Below, piece by piece: positions 35,871 through 64,000 of a stretch of 64,000 bases of DNA (the stretch's first letter is position 1; each line of letters starts with the position of its first letter). A program made the translations under genes and the position numbers. The notes under the pieces are model-generated. The model saw only the letters and a list, made by a program, of their open reading frames with translations, did not search any database and was not told where the DNA came from. Origin of the DNA: Liolophura sinensis (Eukaryota; Mollusca; Polyplacophora; Chitonida; Chitonidae); the NCBI RefSeq assembly GCF_032854445.1, contig NC_088300.1, forward strand, positions 58,128,984-58,192,983. The letters run 5' to 3'.

Positions 35871-36999
35871 GGGATTTTCTAAGATAGGGGCAGATCGAGG
35901 ACAGGCATATATAGGTACATGAGGCAATGTCTGTTGGAAAACTTAATTTCTACTGCGATCATCTTCCACCTTTATTTGAAACATGTATCATCCATATATC
36001 AACAATGAGATTTTTTTATAAAATAGATATAAGGGGCGTAGGAAGCAAATGAAAAGTTGAGAGATCGGGGTGCAATGTCCCAGTCATGGTCTCGGAAGCT
36101 CGTGGACTCTATATAGCCGTACGCGCCGTTTGAGTGTGCTTCAAGAGAAGAAAAATACCCATCATAGGTTGAGATGAAGAAGGCTTATACTGCACATTTT
36201 GGCACACATTTAGTTTTGGGATCGCTTTCATACTTTACATGTATATACTTACTATCCGTTGAAATACCGATACGCGCTATGTGAGGTATGAAATATTTAC
36301 TCTAACAGCACATACGGATAAAGTGAACAATATTTATTATACATTGACAAGAGTAATCAGGCCTGCAGCGGTGTAGCGGTGATAGAAAACATCCAGACAT
36401 GGCTTCATAAAACATTAGCATCGTTTGTAAGTATTATCGCTTTGTTGAAAATATGCTATAAAATAGGGCAAATACTGCAATGAGTTTTGCTGGGTGGTGG
36501 AAGATAAGAGGCCTTTTGGAGGAATTAAAAGACGGGAGTTTTCAGTCCGTTTTGAATGCTGCGTTACATTGTCAAATTACATAATTTCAGGATCGAAAAG
36601 TAGGAGGGTTTATATGCTGCCCCTCCCCCACACACTCACTCCACAGGCCACCTTGCGTTCTACGTCCCTGGATATGCTGGGATATTTAGCTCCTAGAATG
36701 TTCGTATATATGCGTGCATTGGTCTTACTGTCGAGTAGACATCACAGCAGAGCCTAACACTTCATGGGAGATAACATCATGCCGGATACCATTTGGTGGA
36801 TGTTGTTGAGTTATTCCCCTTGATAAAATTATCTACATGCGTGAATACAATTTTTCCTCATTTTCAACTGAATTGTGAGTTTTAAACTTCATATAACGCG
36901 CACCCTTGTTATTAATGTTTCATATCAAAAAAGCCGATACTAAAAAAAAAGCTAGTGCAAACCAAAATCCTCCCCCTCCAACCGATGAGCAGCCAAAGA
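35871..36999. other. Intergenic DNA upstream of POLR2B
   Basis: No gene or repeat is recognised. The plus frame 36494-36757 has no domain. AT-rich until about 36960, after which GC content rises towards the POLR2B start. Confidence 0.5.
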
Positions 37000-37100
37000 C
37001 GCACTTCCGGTGACTTGAAAGTTGTCGCCGCACACTGGCGCCTCTTACTCCCGGTTATTTACTCTTTACTGGGTGGAGTGAAGATTGGTAGGCCGCCGCA
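37000..37100 (+). promoter_or_regulatory. Probable POLR2B proximal promoter / 5' leader
   Basis: This is a short GC-rich stretch in an AT-rich setting. It contains ACTTCCGGT (37003-37011), which matches the ETS/GABP core common in housekeeping promoters, and a second CCCGGTT. No TATA box is seen. The bases before the ATG read GCCGCCGCA, a good Kozak context with G at -3. The transcription start cannot be placed from sequence alone. Confidence 0.55.
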
Positions 37101-54530
<17,430 letters not shown>

Positions 54531-55440
54531 AAGGCGTTTATGTACCTGGAGCAGAGAAGACTGTTCATTGTCAATGCTGGTTGCTATCTGAAGTCTTAAA
54601 GCATGGATATGACTCATTCAAGGTTTACAGGTGGCTTTGGTATGTGTGGGTACCAAACTACATGTATATGTGATGCTGCCTGGAATGTATAAGGAAGATA
54701 TCAGTGTCAGGAAGGTGGACAAGGCGTTGTTTCGGAGGACCGCTGAATCTTTGACCTTTTGACCCTCGTTTGGCAATGTGGGGATTATCATACTTGGATT
54801 CTGCGTAAACGAAGGGAGCATGAATACTGCTGTACAAAACACTTTGTGTACAGGGTATTGCTTGTGTATCATGAATAGATGTTGGCCACACCTTGTTCGT
54901 TCTAGTTTACATCAGTTAAGTTTACATGAAACACACTGTAAAAAGAGATTCCACCGAAGTTGGATAAAATGAGAAGTAATTTCAGTTTGGTTAGGTGCAT
55001 TTTGATCAAGGCCATATCTGGAAACATGCTGAAGTAATGATGATCATCATGATCAACACCTATAAAAGCTTAAAGTCTTGCTTTTGAGAACAGTCATGGA
55101 AAATTAATTTGCTTAATACTTCTTGGAAATTGAAGTAACACATATGTATACATGTGTTATGTTTTTGGAATAACATGCCTTTGAACAGAGTAGAAGCTTT
55201 TAGGTTGTTAACTTTGTTCTATAGGGCTTTGAGACAGAGAGAGAGAGTGAGAACGAGAGAGCGTCATTGAGTTGAAAAAGAAAATGTGAAAAATATGAAC
55301 ATCATAAATGATCCTGTGCATCATTATGGACTTGTTCCTGTATATTTTTGTCCAAAAGGTTCCAAAATTTATTTCTTGAACCATTGTGTAAATAGTGCTG
55401 AGTTCATTTTCATTATATTCCTTGTAAAAATTGCAGGAAG

Positions 55441-55510
55441 CAGTGTAATTCCCTGTATTTCACTAAGGTGAAATGCAGTGTATTTCCCTGTATTTCACTA
55501 AGGTGAAATC
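55441..55510 (+). repeat. Two-copy 35-nt direct repeat, each with a hairpin
   Basis: CAGTGTA(A/T)TTCCCTGTAT followed by TTCACTAAGGTGAAAT occurs twice, 35 nt apart. Each copy contains ATTTCAC-TAAG-GTGAAAT, a perfect 7-bp stem with a 4-nt loop. It lies in the probable 3' UTR, about 50 nt before the poly(A) signal. Confidence 0.9.
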
Positions 55511-55562
55511 ATTGTGCTTGGATAGTATCACTTGCCATGCATCATTTTCCATTGCCATTGGA

Positions 55563-55568
55563 AATAAA
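55563..55568 (+). terminator. POLR2B polyadenylation signal AATAAA
   Basis: A canonical hexamer lies about 20 nt before a T/GT-rich element. I found no earlier AATAAA with a similar downstream element after the stop codon. Confidence 0.6.
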
Positions 55569-55636
55569 AATCATGATCATCCCAGTTGAACTTTGTTGTT
55601 TGCTGTTATTACACATCCATGTGCAAAGACCATAGA

Positions 55637-55880
55637 GGGGCTTCTGTGGCTCAGTTGGTTAGCGCGCTAGCGCAGCGCAATGACCCAGGAGTCTCTCACC
55701 AATGCGGTCGCTGTGAGTTCAAGTCCAGCTCATGCTGGCTTCCTCTATGGCCGTACGTGGGAAGGTCTGTCATCAACCTGCGGATGGCCGTGGGTTTTCC
55801 CCTGGGCTCTGCCCGGTTTCCTCGTATAAGTGAAATATTCTTGAGTACGGCGTAAAACACCAATAAGTAAATAAATAAAT
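55637..55880 (+). mobile_element. SINE family C, full-length, with 12-bp target-site duplication
   Basis: It has an A box TGGCTCAGTTGG at 55647-55658 and a B box GAGTTCAAGTCC at 55715-55726, a body ending GAGTACGGCGTAAAACACC, and an AAATAAATAAAT tail. AAAGACCATAGA flanks it exactly (55625-55636 and 55881-55892). This is the best reference copy of the family in the window. Its tRNA-like head is part of the SINE and is not a tRNA gene. Confidence 0.95.
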
Positions 55881-56084
55881 AAAGACCATAGATGTCGCCA
55901 GCATTATGTACATCTACCCAACTATTCATGATTAAAAGAGATTTGACGCTTGCCAAAATGTGTCGTTGACTGATTATGGCTGGGTACAGTCTAAGAGATA
56001 CAATTCGAGTAAAATGAGCCAATCATCATATTTCGAGATTTTTGCTCATGGGCGTACACAGAAAGCAAGGCATACTACATACGA

Positions 56085-56400
56085 AGCCTAGAGACATCGG
56101 GATCAAACCTGGGTTGGATCATACCAAGGCTTTAAAAATGGTGCGGCTGTAGTTTCGGTTGACTCCTTGCACTAAGAGGTTAGATCAAAGAAACCTGACC
56201 GGTTGACCTATTGTCAGTATAATGTGACTGGTTTGGGGTGTCATGTCTGGTGTCTTTGGCATGATATTTCAGTGACGGTAGCACTTTGGTGGCATGGACT
56301 CAACCTGCGACAAGAAGACAATATATGGCCAAACACCTAATGACTCCTCCTCGTCATATGACTGAAAAATTGTTAAGTACAACAAACCCCAAGCACACAG
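56085..56400 (+). mobile_element. SINE family B, variant middle
   Basis: The left part shares CGGGATCAAACCTGGGTTGG and CCAAGGCTTTAAAA with family B, and the right part shares CGTCATATGACTGAAAAATT and GTTAAGTACAAC. The middle (GTGTCATGTCTGGTGTCTTT onward) differs from the copies at 6.4 and 31.7 kb but matches the copy in POLR2B intron 1, so two subfamilies exist. Confidence 0.75.
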
Positions 56401-56404
56401 ACAT

Positions 56405-57655
56405 ACACACAAGTAACACAAATTAAAGAAGAAATCACATTGAAAGCATGCCTGTAAGTTGACACTGATGTAAATCTGATGGAAATTGGGAGTGATGACC
56501 ATCCGTTTTTTTAGAACCAGTTGTACCTCCATGGGGGAAAGTAAAGTTACGAACAGGAAGAAACATTTCTATCCTGAACAGAATATATTAGTTTTGGCCG
56601 TAAAGAAACTATTCTCGCAATATCCCGTTTCTTCCGCCTTTTTGATGTCCTGTCTATGTCACATGGGGAGATTTTTATGTAACCAACTTCAAATCCCACA
56701 GCTCTGGACAAAATTTTTTTTCTTGTTTGCATGTTGTTAATCTCACACCCTGACTAGCAGCAGAATCAAGGTAATTGGTGCTCATATAACTGTTCCCTTT
56801 ACCGTCATCAAAGCTCAAGACATACATTTAATAGCTAAAATATTGTTCCCGGTAACCTAGGCTTAATTCAGTACTATAGTCGAACAATACAGTGAGCCGA
56901 AGATGTGCAGCCCATTATGCGTGCCGAACATTTTGTAAACAAGTGAAAAAATAGCTGTGGCCGCTGTCCATTTGTCGCACAGCGTAATATTGTAGGCCAA
57001 CTGGGCCTAACCTACTCGTCAGCCTGATGTCCCAATACCGTGATTGGGTGGGCCGTAATGCATTACATCAGTGCATTAGCTGTATAAATGTACTATTCGA
57101 AAAAATATATAGGGGATATAACAGTGGACGTTGATATTCTCGAAAATGCGATTGTATAACTGTGAAAGAATAAGAAATACACTTAAAGAGTAAAACGACG
57201 CACCACGATGATCATCGCAACAGCACAAAACCGTGCAGCTTGACGTGAAACTGGCTAGGGTGCATTTTGAAATTTCCATTTTGGTTTGTCATCGAATTGT
57301 TATGTGTTATTGACAAAATGTCTATCAAAATACATAGAATAAATGTTAACAGCTGTGGCCTATTTATATATAATATACCTTATACGTTTTATATGTTGCT
57401 ACAAGGCAAGACGCATACTGTTGAAAATGTCGATGAAATATCCCATAAATCATGTAAACAAACATGAAGGAGTCCAGGTATTTCCAGGGGAAATAGTCAA
57501 GATATTATTTGTTAAGCTGCCACACATGGACGCAGAGGGACGAAAATATGAGTGGATGAATTGCCAAAATGGTTTTATCGTTGCTGTTTTTTTTTAGCTC
57601 GCCTGTAGTAGCTTATGTCGTACCCTGGTCGTCGGCGCTCAACAACAGGGAAAGC
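56405..57655. other. Intergenic DNA, nothing recognised
   Basis: Frames at 56486-56740 (plus), 57076-57279 (minus) and 57343-57597 (plus) have no domain. A slightly GC-richer patch at 56930-57065 has no open frame of note. Confidence 0.45.
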
Positions 57656-58345
57656 AAGGTTAAACAAAATGTTAGGGTGGTATCTTAAAAAGTACTGCAG
57701 GTACAGGGTTTGAACACATGTAGAGCACAATAACATGAGAGGAATATTCCATCGTTGATTCCGTGTGTACTTATTAAATACCGTAAATTACTGAATTTAT
57801 GACTTAGTGTATTGTGTATTAGAATCTATGTTAAACAAAATGTAAGACCTGGTATCTCAAAAAAGTACTGCATTTATTGAGCTCAGGGTTTGTACATATG
57901 TAGAGCACAATAGCACGAAGTGGATATTCCATCGTTGATTGGGTGTATACATATTAAATACCATAAATTACTGAATTCCTGACTCTTTGTATTGTGTATT
58001 CAAATCAATGTTAAGCAAAATGTAATGGCTGGTATCTCAAAAAAGTACTGCATTTATTGAGCTCAGGATTTGCACACATGAAGAGCACACTAACACGAGG
58101 GGTATATTCCATTGTTGATACGGCTTGTGCATAATAAATACCGTAAATTACCAAATTACTGACTTAGTGTATTGTGTATTAGAATCAAAGTTGAATGAAG
58201 TGTTAGGCGTAGTATCTCAAGTACAGATATGTATTGACCTGATATTATACATGCATCATCGAATACGCTCTGTGTGCATATTAATTACCGTTAATTACCA
58301 AATTCACAAGTTTAGCACTTTATGTATTGAGGTGAAGTTTTGCAT
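57656..58345 (+). repeat. 171-180-nt satellite, about 3.5 copies
   Basis: Units start with TTAAACAAAATGT-like phrases at about 57660, 57831, 58011 and 58191, spaced 171, 180 and 180 nt. Each contains GGTATCTCAAAAAAGTACTG, GTAGAGCACAAT, ATTCCATCGTTGAT, AAATACCGTAAATTACTGAA and TGTATTGTGTATT. The last copy is shortened and more diverged. Confidence 0.92.
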
Positions 58346-59020
58346 TAATGTGTCTCAAACAGGCGAGCTCTTTGGTAGCCTTGCTTCCAAATCTACATTC
58401 CTCTCCACGCTAAACGCCTTACGGGAACAGCAAGAATATACGGATTTCACTGGCTGTACGTGTGACATTTTGCAAACTGTCACCTGGGGCTAATATGACA
58501 CTATAGTTATATTAGTTCCATTTGTCACGTAATCGTCGCTGCTCTGATTTTACTCTCCATGCTGCATGTCGTTGTATAAATGTATAGCATTTTCAAATAT
58601 AAATCTGTTACGACCGTCCTCTCTCTCGATTACTCTTAACGCAAGTATTGCAGCGTTTCCAAAACGTTTTCGGATTCTACTTTCTGCAGTTTTCACCCTT
58701 TTCAAAATTTGGCTTGGGGGGAGTGTTTTTTTTATGTAACACATTGATGCAAGTAAAGAGAATTTATTACATAGGCCTACATTGCGGTGTTCGCTGGAAG
58801 TGAAAGAAACCCATATGATGAAATGACCGCGGTTTCATGGTATTGCAACATTGGGCACACGTGAAGGAATGGGGAAAATTTCCTTTTTTGTTTGTTCGAC
58901 CGAATTCAGAAGAAGGCTAGCAGGTGCTCTGACATGTCGGGTCTCCTTTACCCCTCATTAACGACTAAGTGTTTATTTATAGGTAAATATAGGAACACTT
59001 ATATGCGTCGTTTAACTTAC

Positions 59021-59186
59021 CACTGATCAATGAATAGAGCGGATGAAGTATGTTACGGAATGTTAATGCCGGCGACTTTGGTTCATGCAAGTAAGGAAAT
59101 AGCCGATGCTCCTGCTCTTTGCCAGAGCTGTCGATTTGATTGGCGTCTTGTGCTCCTGAATTTCTAATTTCATCGACGGCGATCAT
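59021..59186 (-). CDS. Candidate first coding exon of an unidentified minus-strand gene
   Basis: From an ATG at 59186 on the minus strand (context AAAACGATGATC), 55 codons plus one base stay open to a perfect GTAAGT donor (AGTG|GTAAGT, donor bases at 59020-59015). The product starts MIAVDEIRNSGAQD, is rich in charged and polar residues, and ends SPALTFRNILHPLYSLIS. The frame is open further 5' to 59222. I recognise no family. The next exon would lie to the left, and I could not identify one. The minus frame 58744-58550 is close but lacks a convincing acceptor. It could also be a chance open stretch. Confidence 0.3.
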
Positions 59187-59876
59187 CGTTTTGTTTGGAT
59201 GAACCAGGAGTAAATAAACCAACAGCCTTTGGAATATAAGTAACGGAGTTTTTCGCGAAGATTTTCACCTGCAGTTTAAGGCGAGCTCAATTAAGGTGTG
59301 AGCTCAAACCTAGGAACGTCGTGTACGCAGGTTAGAGCGTGAGTGCATTAATTCTGGCTGGTTATTGTGGTGAAAGCTTCAGAGACCTGTTGAGGCTGGG
59401 ATTGAAGCAACACGTGATGTGACCTAACGATAGGTAAAAGACCGCTCGGCACCTTAGCAACTCTGCCATGTTACCCCCCACCCCCCGCTCCCATCTCCCC
59501 ACACTGTTGGCCACGTCTGCTTGCATGTATCTGTATGACAAATAAATACAAGATGCAAGGAGCATGCGTGTATTTTCAGTACAGGTGACCATAAACCAGC
59601 TAGTGTGTCACGTAAAGAGGTGACTGCAGACAGTAGAACGCGCTTATATAATCCGTGTTCTGTACAGTGGTAATGTTCCCCGTATAGTTCTGCACCGCGA
59701 TCCGGTCTTTATATTTGTCTGCATTGTGACCACAAAACTAAATCTGGAGACACTAAGACACTGTTGAGGTGCCCTGGAGATAATATTCTCTAAGCTTAGA
59801 GATAACACTGGTCTCTGTTTACCTCCTTCCCCCCATTTAAACAGTTTACAGTCAGAATACGACTTGACTTGGAGAC

Positions 59877-59995
59877 GGTATTCCGTGGCCGAGAGGATTA
59901 GCACGCAACCGCGGAGTAATTACCCGGGGGCCTCCCACCAGTGCGGTCTATGTGAGTTTAAATCCTCTCCGATTGATGTGGAAAGGTCTAGCTAG
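59877..59995 (+). mobile_element. tRNA-related SINE fragment, different subfamily
   Basis: GGTATTCCGTGGCCGAGAGG followed by ATTAGCACGCAACC, a C-rich step, CCTCCCACCAGTGCGGTC and a B-box-like TGAGTTTAAATCC forms a tRNA-like head. The body is reduced to GATGTGGAAAGGTC. It is related to, but distinct from, family C. Confidence 0.7.
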
Positions 59996-61180
59996 CTGGA
60001 AAGCCTGGTATCGTCATAGACATATTTTTTGAAGACAAATCTGATGTTATGTTTTTCCACGATGTATAGGTTTCCTGTAAACTCCTGGTAAAATCCGGAT
60101 AAGTGCGTTTGTACTTCTGATAGCTAAAGTGTCCGTAAACCAGTGCTAATGTAAATCTAAACATTGCATGGTGACAGTAAAGGTATATATGGGATGATAC
60201 TTTCTGCCGAAAATATATTGTACTTCTTGTAATAAACAGAACACGCAGCGGGTCAAAATTAAGTATGTGGTCTTACTTTCAGTAGAAAAAGATACATCTT
60301 TCATAGGAAGATCATATAGTGACCCAAAGATGACATAAACTATATATATTGTGATAAATGGATGTAAGACGCTACTTGGGCAAAGATGAACGGACGTCAC
60401 TTGTATGTCACACAGTAAGTAACCTGAGACACCCTATACCGCTTTCATTCTGCAAGACTTAAGTGCGCAGTGGCTAAACTGTATAGTCATTTTTGTAGTA
60501 TGTCAATAGCAGTACGTGTCTATATGGGGAGAGGGGACATGGAATTTGATTAAATTAGTCCTTGGTCGTCAAATAGACAAGACTTCAAAGGCTGTGAATC
60601 TTAAAAATAACAATACCTCTGTGCCGCTGTGTGTGTGTGTATGTAGCTGGAAACTACAACATGTACATGTGTATTTATTAGGTATATATGCGTGTACTAA
60701 TCTACATTAACGCTGGTCTTCACCACATCTTACACTATATAAATAGGCCCATATGCCATGAGCGGACTGTTTCATATTCATCAGATCTCATAGCGTCTCA
60801 GATTATTGCAACTGCTATTATCCGTAATAATGCAGGGTATTTGTGTATAAACATTATATATATAGATATAACATGCGCCCCAAATTAATTTCGTCAGCCG
60901 TCACCTCCCGTGGGTTGTTCCCTTACAATCTCTCGTCATGTCCAGGTGAATTAAGAAAAAAACACGATATACCGCCTGGATTAAAACTGGATACGCTCAT
61001 ATGCAGCGATTTGTCAGCGGTCGACATACTGTGAAAGAGGAAATGCCACAATAATGGTGTCTGGCGACAGGAGATTGAGTATGCACGCCTCTTTTTGTTA
61101 TATGCGTCATATCGGTTTACTTCTGAAGTGACACTAAGCCTTAAGCAAGCAAATACCAATTTTGCCTAAGTTATGTAGAA
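59996..61180. other. Intergenic DNA, nothing recognised
   Basis: Short open stretches at 60146-60400 (minus), 60516-60710 and 60843-61034 (plus) have no domain. A short GT repeat lies near 60632. Confidence 0.45.
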
Positions 61181-61244
61181 AATCTTAATTTTTCTTATAG
61201 TTGTTTATTTTGTACGTGTTACGTATATACACAGACCTATATAT

Positions 61245-61335
61245 ACATGCTGGCTGATGGTTTAAGCCCTGGCTCGTTGCGATCTTCAGGCCCTTCACCA
61301 GTGAAGTTGTGTGTTCGAATCCAGCTTTTACTGTG
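61245..61335 (+). mobile_element. tRNA-like sequence next to a tandem array
   Basis: GGCTGATGGTTTAAGCCCTG at the left and TGTGTTCGAATCCAGC at the right look like a tRNA or SINE head; the latter is a good B box. The cloverleaf in between does not fold convincingly, so I read it as a SINE head rather than a tRNA gene. Confidence 0.45.
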
Positions 61336-61339
61336 GAGG

Positions 61340-61900
61340 TTTGACAAACACCATCACACCTGACACCAGATACACCAGTACGTACACGACACATTTACTG
61401 GCGTAAAACTGAAGCCGAATCAGCGACCTCAATGCTCAAATAACTCAACTGTAGAGACAACCTGGAGAACACCATCACACCTGACACCAGATATACGAGT
61501 GCATACCAGACGCACCTGCTGATGTAAAACTGATGCTGGACCAGAGGCCTAAATGCTCAGGTAACTCAGCTGTAGAGGTAACCTACAGAACACCATCACA
61601 CCTGACACCAGATACACAAGTACTTACCCCACACACCTACTGATGTAAAACTGGTGATGAACCAGAGACCTCAATGCTCAGGTAACTCAACTGTAGTGAT
61701 ATCCTGGAGAACGCCATCACACTGGTACTTACCTGACACGTCCCCTACTGATGTAAAACTGATGCTGAACAAGGGACCTCAATACCCAGGTAACTCAGAT
61801 GTAGAGGTAACCTGGAGAGCGCGATCATACTTAACACACCTGCTGATGTAAAACTGATGCTGAACCGGCGACCTCAATGATCGGGCTACCTGGAGAATCT
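61340..61900 (+). repeat. 121-nt tandem array, about 4.5 copies
   Basis: ACACCATCACACCTGACACC recurs at about 61348, 61470 and 61591, with a variant at 61711 (period near 121). Each unit also holds CTGATGTAAAACTG(A/G)TG(C/A)TG and ACCTCAATGCTCAGGTAACT. The later units are shortened. A stray piece (CCTACTGATGTAAAACTGA) reappears at 62116. Confidence 0.92.
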
Positions 61901-63250
61901 AGGCGTCGTATACCAGACGTCAAACAAAATGGACCTTATAATAAACGCAAGGCCAATTTCCAAAAGGACGTATAACACAAACCACCAAATAACTAAGAAA
62001 TTATATAAAGTACGAAATTAGGGCGGAATCATGCAAAGAGAAGCAGTCAACCGGTTTCAATAATGTTGGAAAGACACAAGGAATGTTTTGGGCGAATGAG
62101 TGTAACTGACAGACACCTACTGATGTAAAACTGAGGTCAAACTATCAACTTCGTTTTTACTTTTGCATGCCATCGAATTAACCTAAGAAGGTCAGTTTCT
62201 GTTCCACTTTGTTTGCATTCTACTGAAATGAAACCAATAGGCTGATGAATCTACGTACAAGCTAATAACACTACATCTTCGCTACATCCAGGTTCATGAA
62301 TTTATGATATTACGGATGCGTGACACTTAAATCTGAGGACACAGCTAGTTTCTTACTTTCATTCTTTTGCTGTGGATGTTAAAAATGTTAAAAACAATCT
62401 ACACACCAGAACATTTCATGTACATTTTGTAAAAAAAAAAAAAAAAGAAATTCCTTTTCGGTACGGTTCTATCGGTTAAGATATTTTACATCTTATCTAT
62501 ATATTGCCTTCAATTTCAGGTTGTGTTTGGCAAGAATTCCGCAAGACTTCAGAGCCCAGGTTAGCTGGGGAATTGAGGAATGTAAATTAAATAATGCGCT
62601 TGTAAGTAAATGAGACACAAATAGTCGGTACTTATGTCTAGATACTTCACTGAAAAATTGACACTGACAGATGGTTATATCAAACGATAACAGAATGGAA
62701 GAAGTGTTCTTTTTTACATTGGAGCATTGATATCAATAAAAACGATGGCTTTCATCCACAACGCGCAGATGCCAAATCCCCGTGTATACTATGGTTAGGC
62801 TAATTGAACTATTTTATCAACAGCAGTAAAATTCAAATGAGGATTTTCAATAATTAGTTAGATAAATAACTGGTGACTGACTTAAACGTTTTAAACGCAC
62901 TTTTACGTAGAGGCCTTCCAAAACATGCATGTTTTCCCATGAGGTTCTAAGATTCGAAATTATTGTAAATATTTGTGTCCCTAGGTGTTGCCATCCTATA
63001 ACTCTATACCATTTTCTGTTCAGATAGAGAGTCCATATTACATTTTACTGAACTCACTTCTGAACCTTTGGTATCCGCAGATAAAGGAGGTAGACATACG
63101 CTGCGATAAGGCAGACATTTTAGCGCTTCTGGGTTTCGATGCTCTGTTGTTTTACGGGGGAACTATGGGGTGCTTTGACATTTACAACAGCGATAGCTTA
63201 TAGAAAGAGGGTAAGCCTAGACAGAAGTCACACCCGGGCTGAGAGACTGA
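61901..63250. other. Intergenic DNA, nothing recognised
   Basis: A16 lies near 62430. The plus frame 62985-63203 (72 codons) has no recognisable domain. No other structure is seen. Confidence 0.4.
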
Positions 63251-63299
63251 GGTCTCGGCTTGTCACGTTCTAATGCCACTGCTCACTCCCGTCGGGTTT

Positions 63300-63602
63300 T
63301 TTACACCTTGTTAGGACGAAGGTCTGGTATCTGCAAGGCCTTCATTGCTGAGGTTATCCCAGTATTGGCGGTCTCACGTAGGGGTGCAGCCAAGGCGCAG
63401 ACGTCTCTGACGAATGGGTCGCTGGAGGCCGCACACATCGGCGCCGACACCGCCAGGTACCCCATCAAAGCTGATGTTAACAGCCTGTTTGACTTGTCCT
63501 TGTTCAACTCATAGTGTCCGGTGGACAGCCATATGCACCATGACCCCGCAATCCATTTACCTGACAATAAGCAGCTGCATGAGTGCCGACAGTTATATAC
63601 AG
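63300..63602. other. GC-rich coding-like patch with a strong plus-strand donor, unresolved
   Basis: This patch is GC-richer than its flanks. It is open on plus (63260-63514; a second frame 63414-63635) and minus (63567-63301). A perfect plus donor CAG|GTAAGTAT lies at 63602/63603 and an acceptor-like CCTTGTTAG at 63314, but no single plus frame is open between them: one stops at 63512, another at about 63410. The minus frame has a GC-biased third position (for example LLTSALMGYLAVSAPMCAAS). I cannot say which strand, if either, is coding, and I recognise no family. It could be a decayed exon. Confidence 0.25.
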
Positions 63603-63790
63603 GTAAGTATAGTATGCCTACAGCTTAACACTTGAGTTGCAAATACTAACACACCCGAAACGTGTTTTCTAGGTTAGGTCAGGAGTCTATCGTTTGCAAA
63701 GTTGTCCAAGACGTCCGTCTCGCTGTAAACTATAAGCGCTTGACCAATGACGTCAGATGTTTGAATGCAGCTCTAGCTTGTTCAAGGAAA

Positions 63791-63858
63791 GGTACAAGTG
63801 AAATATTCTTAACTGTACAACGAAAAAACACCAATCAAATAAGTTAATAAATAAACAT
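63791..63858 (+). mobile_element. SINE family C, 3' tail fragment
   Basis: GTACAAGTGAAATATTCTTA, then AAAAACACCAATCAAATAAG and TTAATAAATAAA matches the 3' end of family C only. Confidence 0.75.
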
Positions 63859-64000
63859 ATCACACAGTATCAAACAAAAAGATTGAGAAGAATAAAATGA
63901 GGTGTCATGTGTATATGTACGTCTCATCATAACACAAATTCATAATGATCAAGGGTGTGCTGACTGAAGGTTCATGTAACCGGCCATGCTGACAAACCGT

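Larger units (their letters stand above)
54531..55585 (+). other. Probable POLR2B 3' UTR
   Basis: There is no gene-like frame. It ends near a canonical AATAAA at 55563-55568 followed by a T/GT-rich stretch from 55587 (TTGAACTTTGTTGTTTGC), as expected around a cleavage site. This gives a UTR of roughly 1.05 kb. A GA-rich simple repeat lies at 55230-55262 and a duplicated hairpin at 55441-55510. Confidence 0.6.

Noticed and set aside
55637-55726. tRNA gene (A and B boxes present)
   Set aside because: The head is part of a SINE with a 12-bp target-site duplication and A/T tail, and the acceptor stem does not pair.
58550-58744. Second exon following the candidate minus-strand exon at 59021
   Set aside because: Its upstream AG (AAAACTGCAG) lacks a pyrimidine tract, and the reading frame after it ends quickly in the required phase.

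Overview
The window is animal nuclear DNA: AT-rich, about one gene in 64 kb, GT-AG introns, several satellites, and many copies of tRNA-derived SINEs. The repeat consensus (a tRNA-like head with a body ending in an AAATAAATAAA tail, and a second family carrying the phrase TTAACGTCGTACTTAACAATT) resembles repeats I associate with molluscan genomes, so a marine mollusc or close lophotrochozoan is my best guess. No species is claimed.

The one gene that can be fully resolved is POLR2B, the second-largest subunit of RNA polymerase II, on the + strand from the ATG at 37101 to the TGA at 54530. It has 24 coding exons and 23 GT-AG introns. The joined exons give 3528 nt (1175 codons plus stop), one residue longer than I recall for the human protein, with all splice phases consistent. 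A GC-rich leader with an ETS-like ACTTCCGG site lies just upstream, and a probable poly(A) signal lies at 55563.

Left flank (1-37000): a gene desert built from repeats. In order it holds a 59-nt satellite with a five-unit higher-order period (569-1170), a perfect 22-bp hairpin (3053-3107), a diverged ~450-bp duplicated block (4178-4660 and 7579-8010), an RT ORF of probable Penelope-like origin (8142-8882), a 35-nt satellite (10815-12165), a GC-rich coding-like patch (19330-19590), a 37-nt array (21642-21932), an (AT)n tract, SINE copies, a decayed CR1/Jockey-type LINE on the minus strand (28920-31600), and an L1-type ORF1-like remnant on the minus strand (32924-33554).

Inside POLR2B, two introns (6 and 14) carry minisatellites that start at, or contain a decayed copy of, the adjacent exon 3' end and splice donor. 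I consider this the most interesting observation in the window. Intron 10 carries repeated oligo-T plus AG cassettes that look like decoy 3' splice sites.

Right flank (54531-64000): the POLR2B 3' UTR with a duplicated hairpin, a textbook SINE with a 12-bp target-site duplication (55637-55880), a ~180-nt satellite (57656-58345), a plausible minus-strand first coding exon with a perfect GTAAGT donor (59021-59186), a 121-nt tandem array (61340-61900) and a second unresolved coding-like patch (63300-63602).
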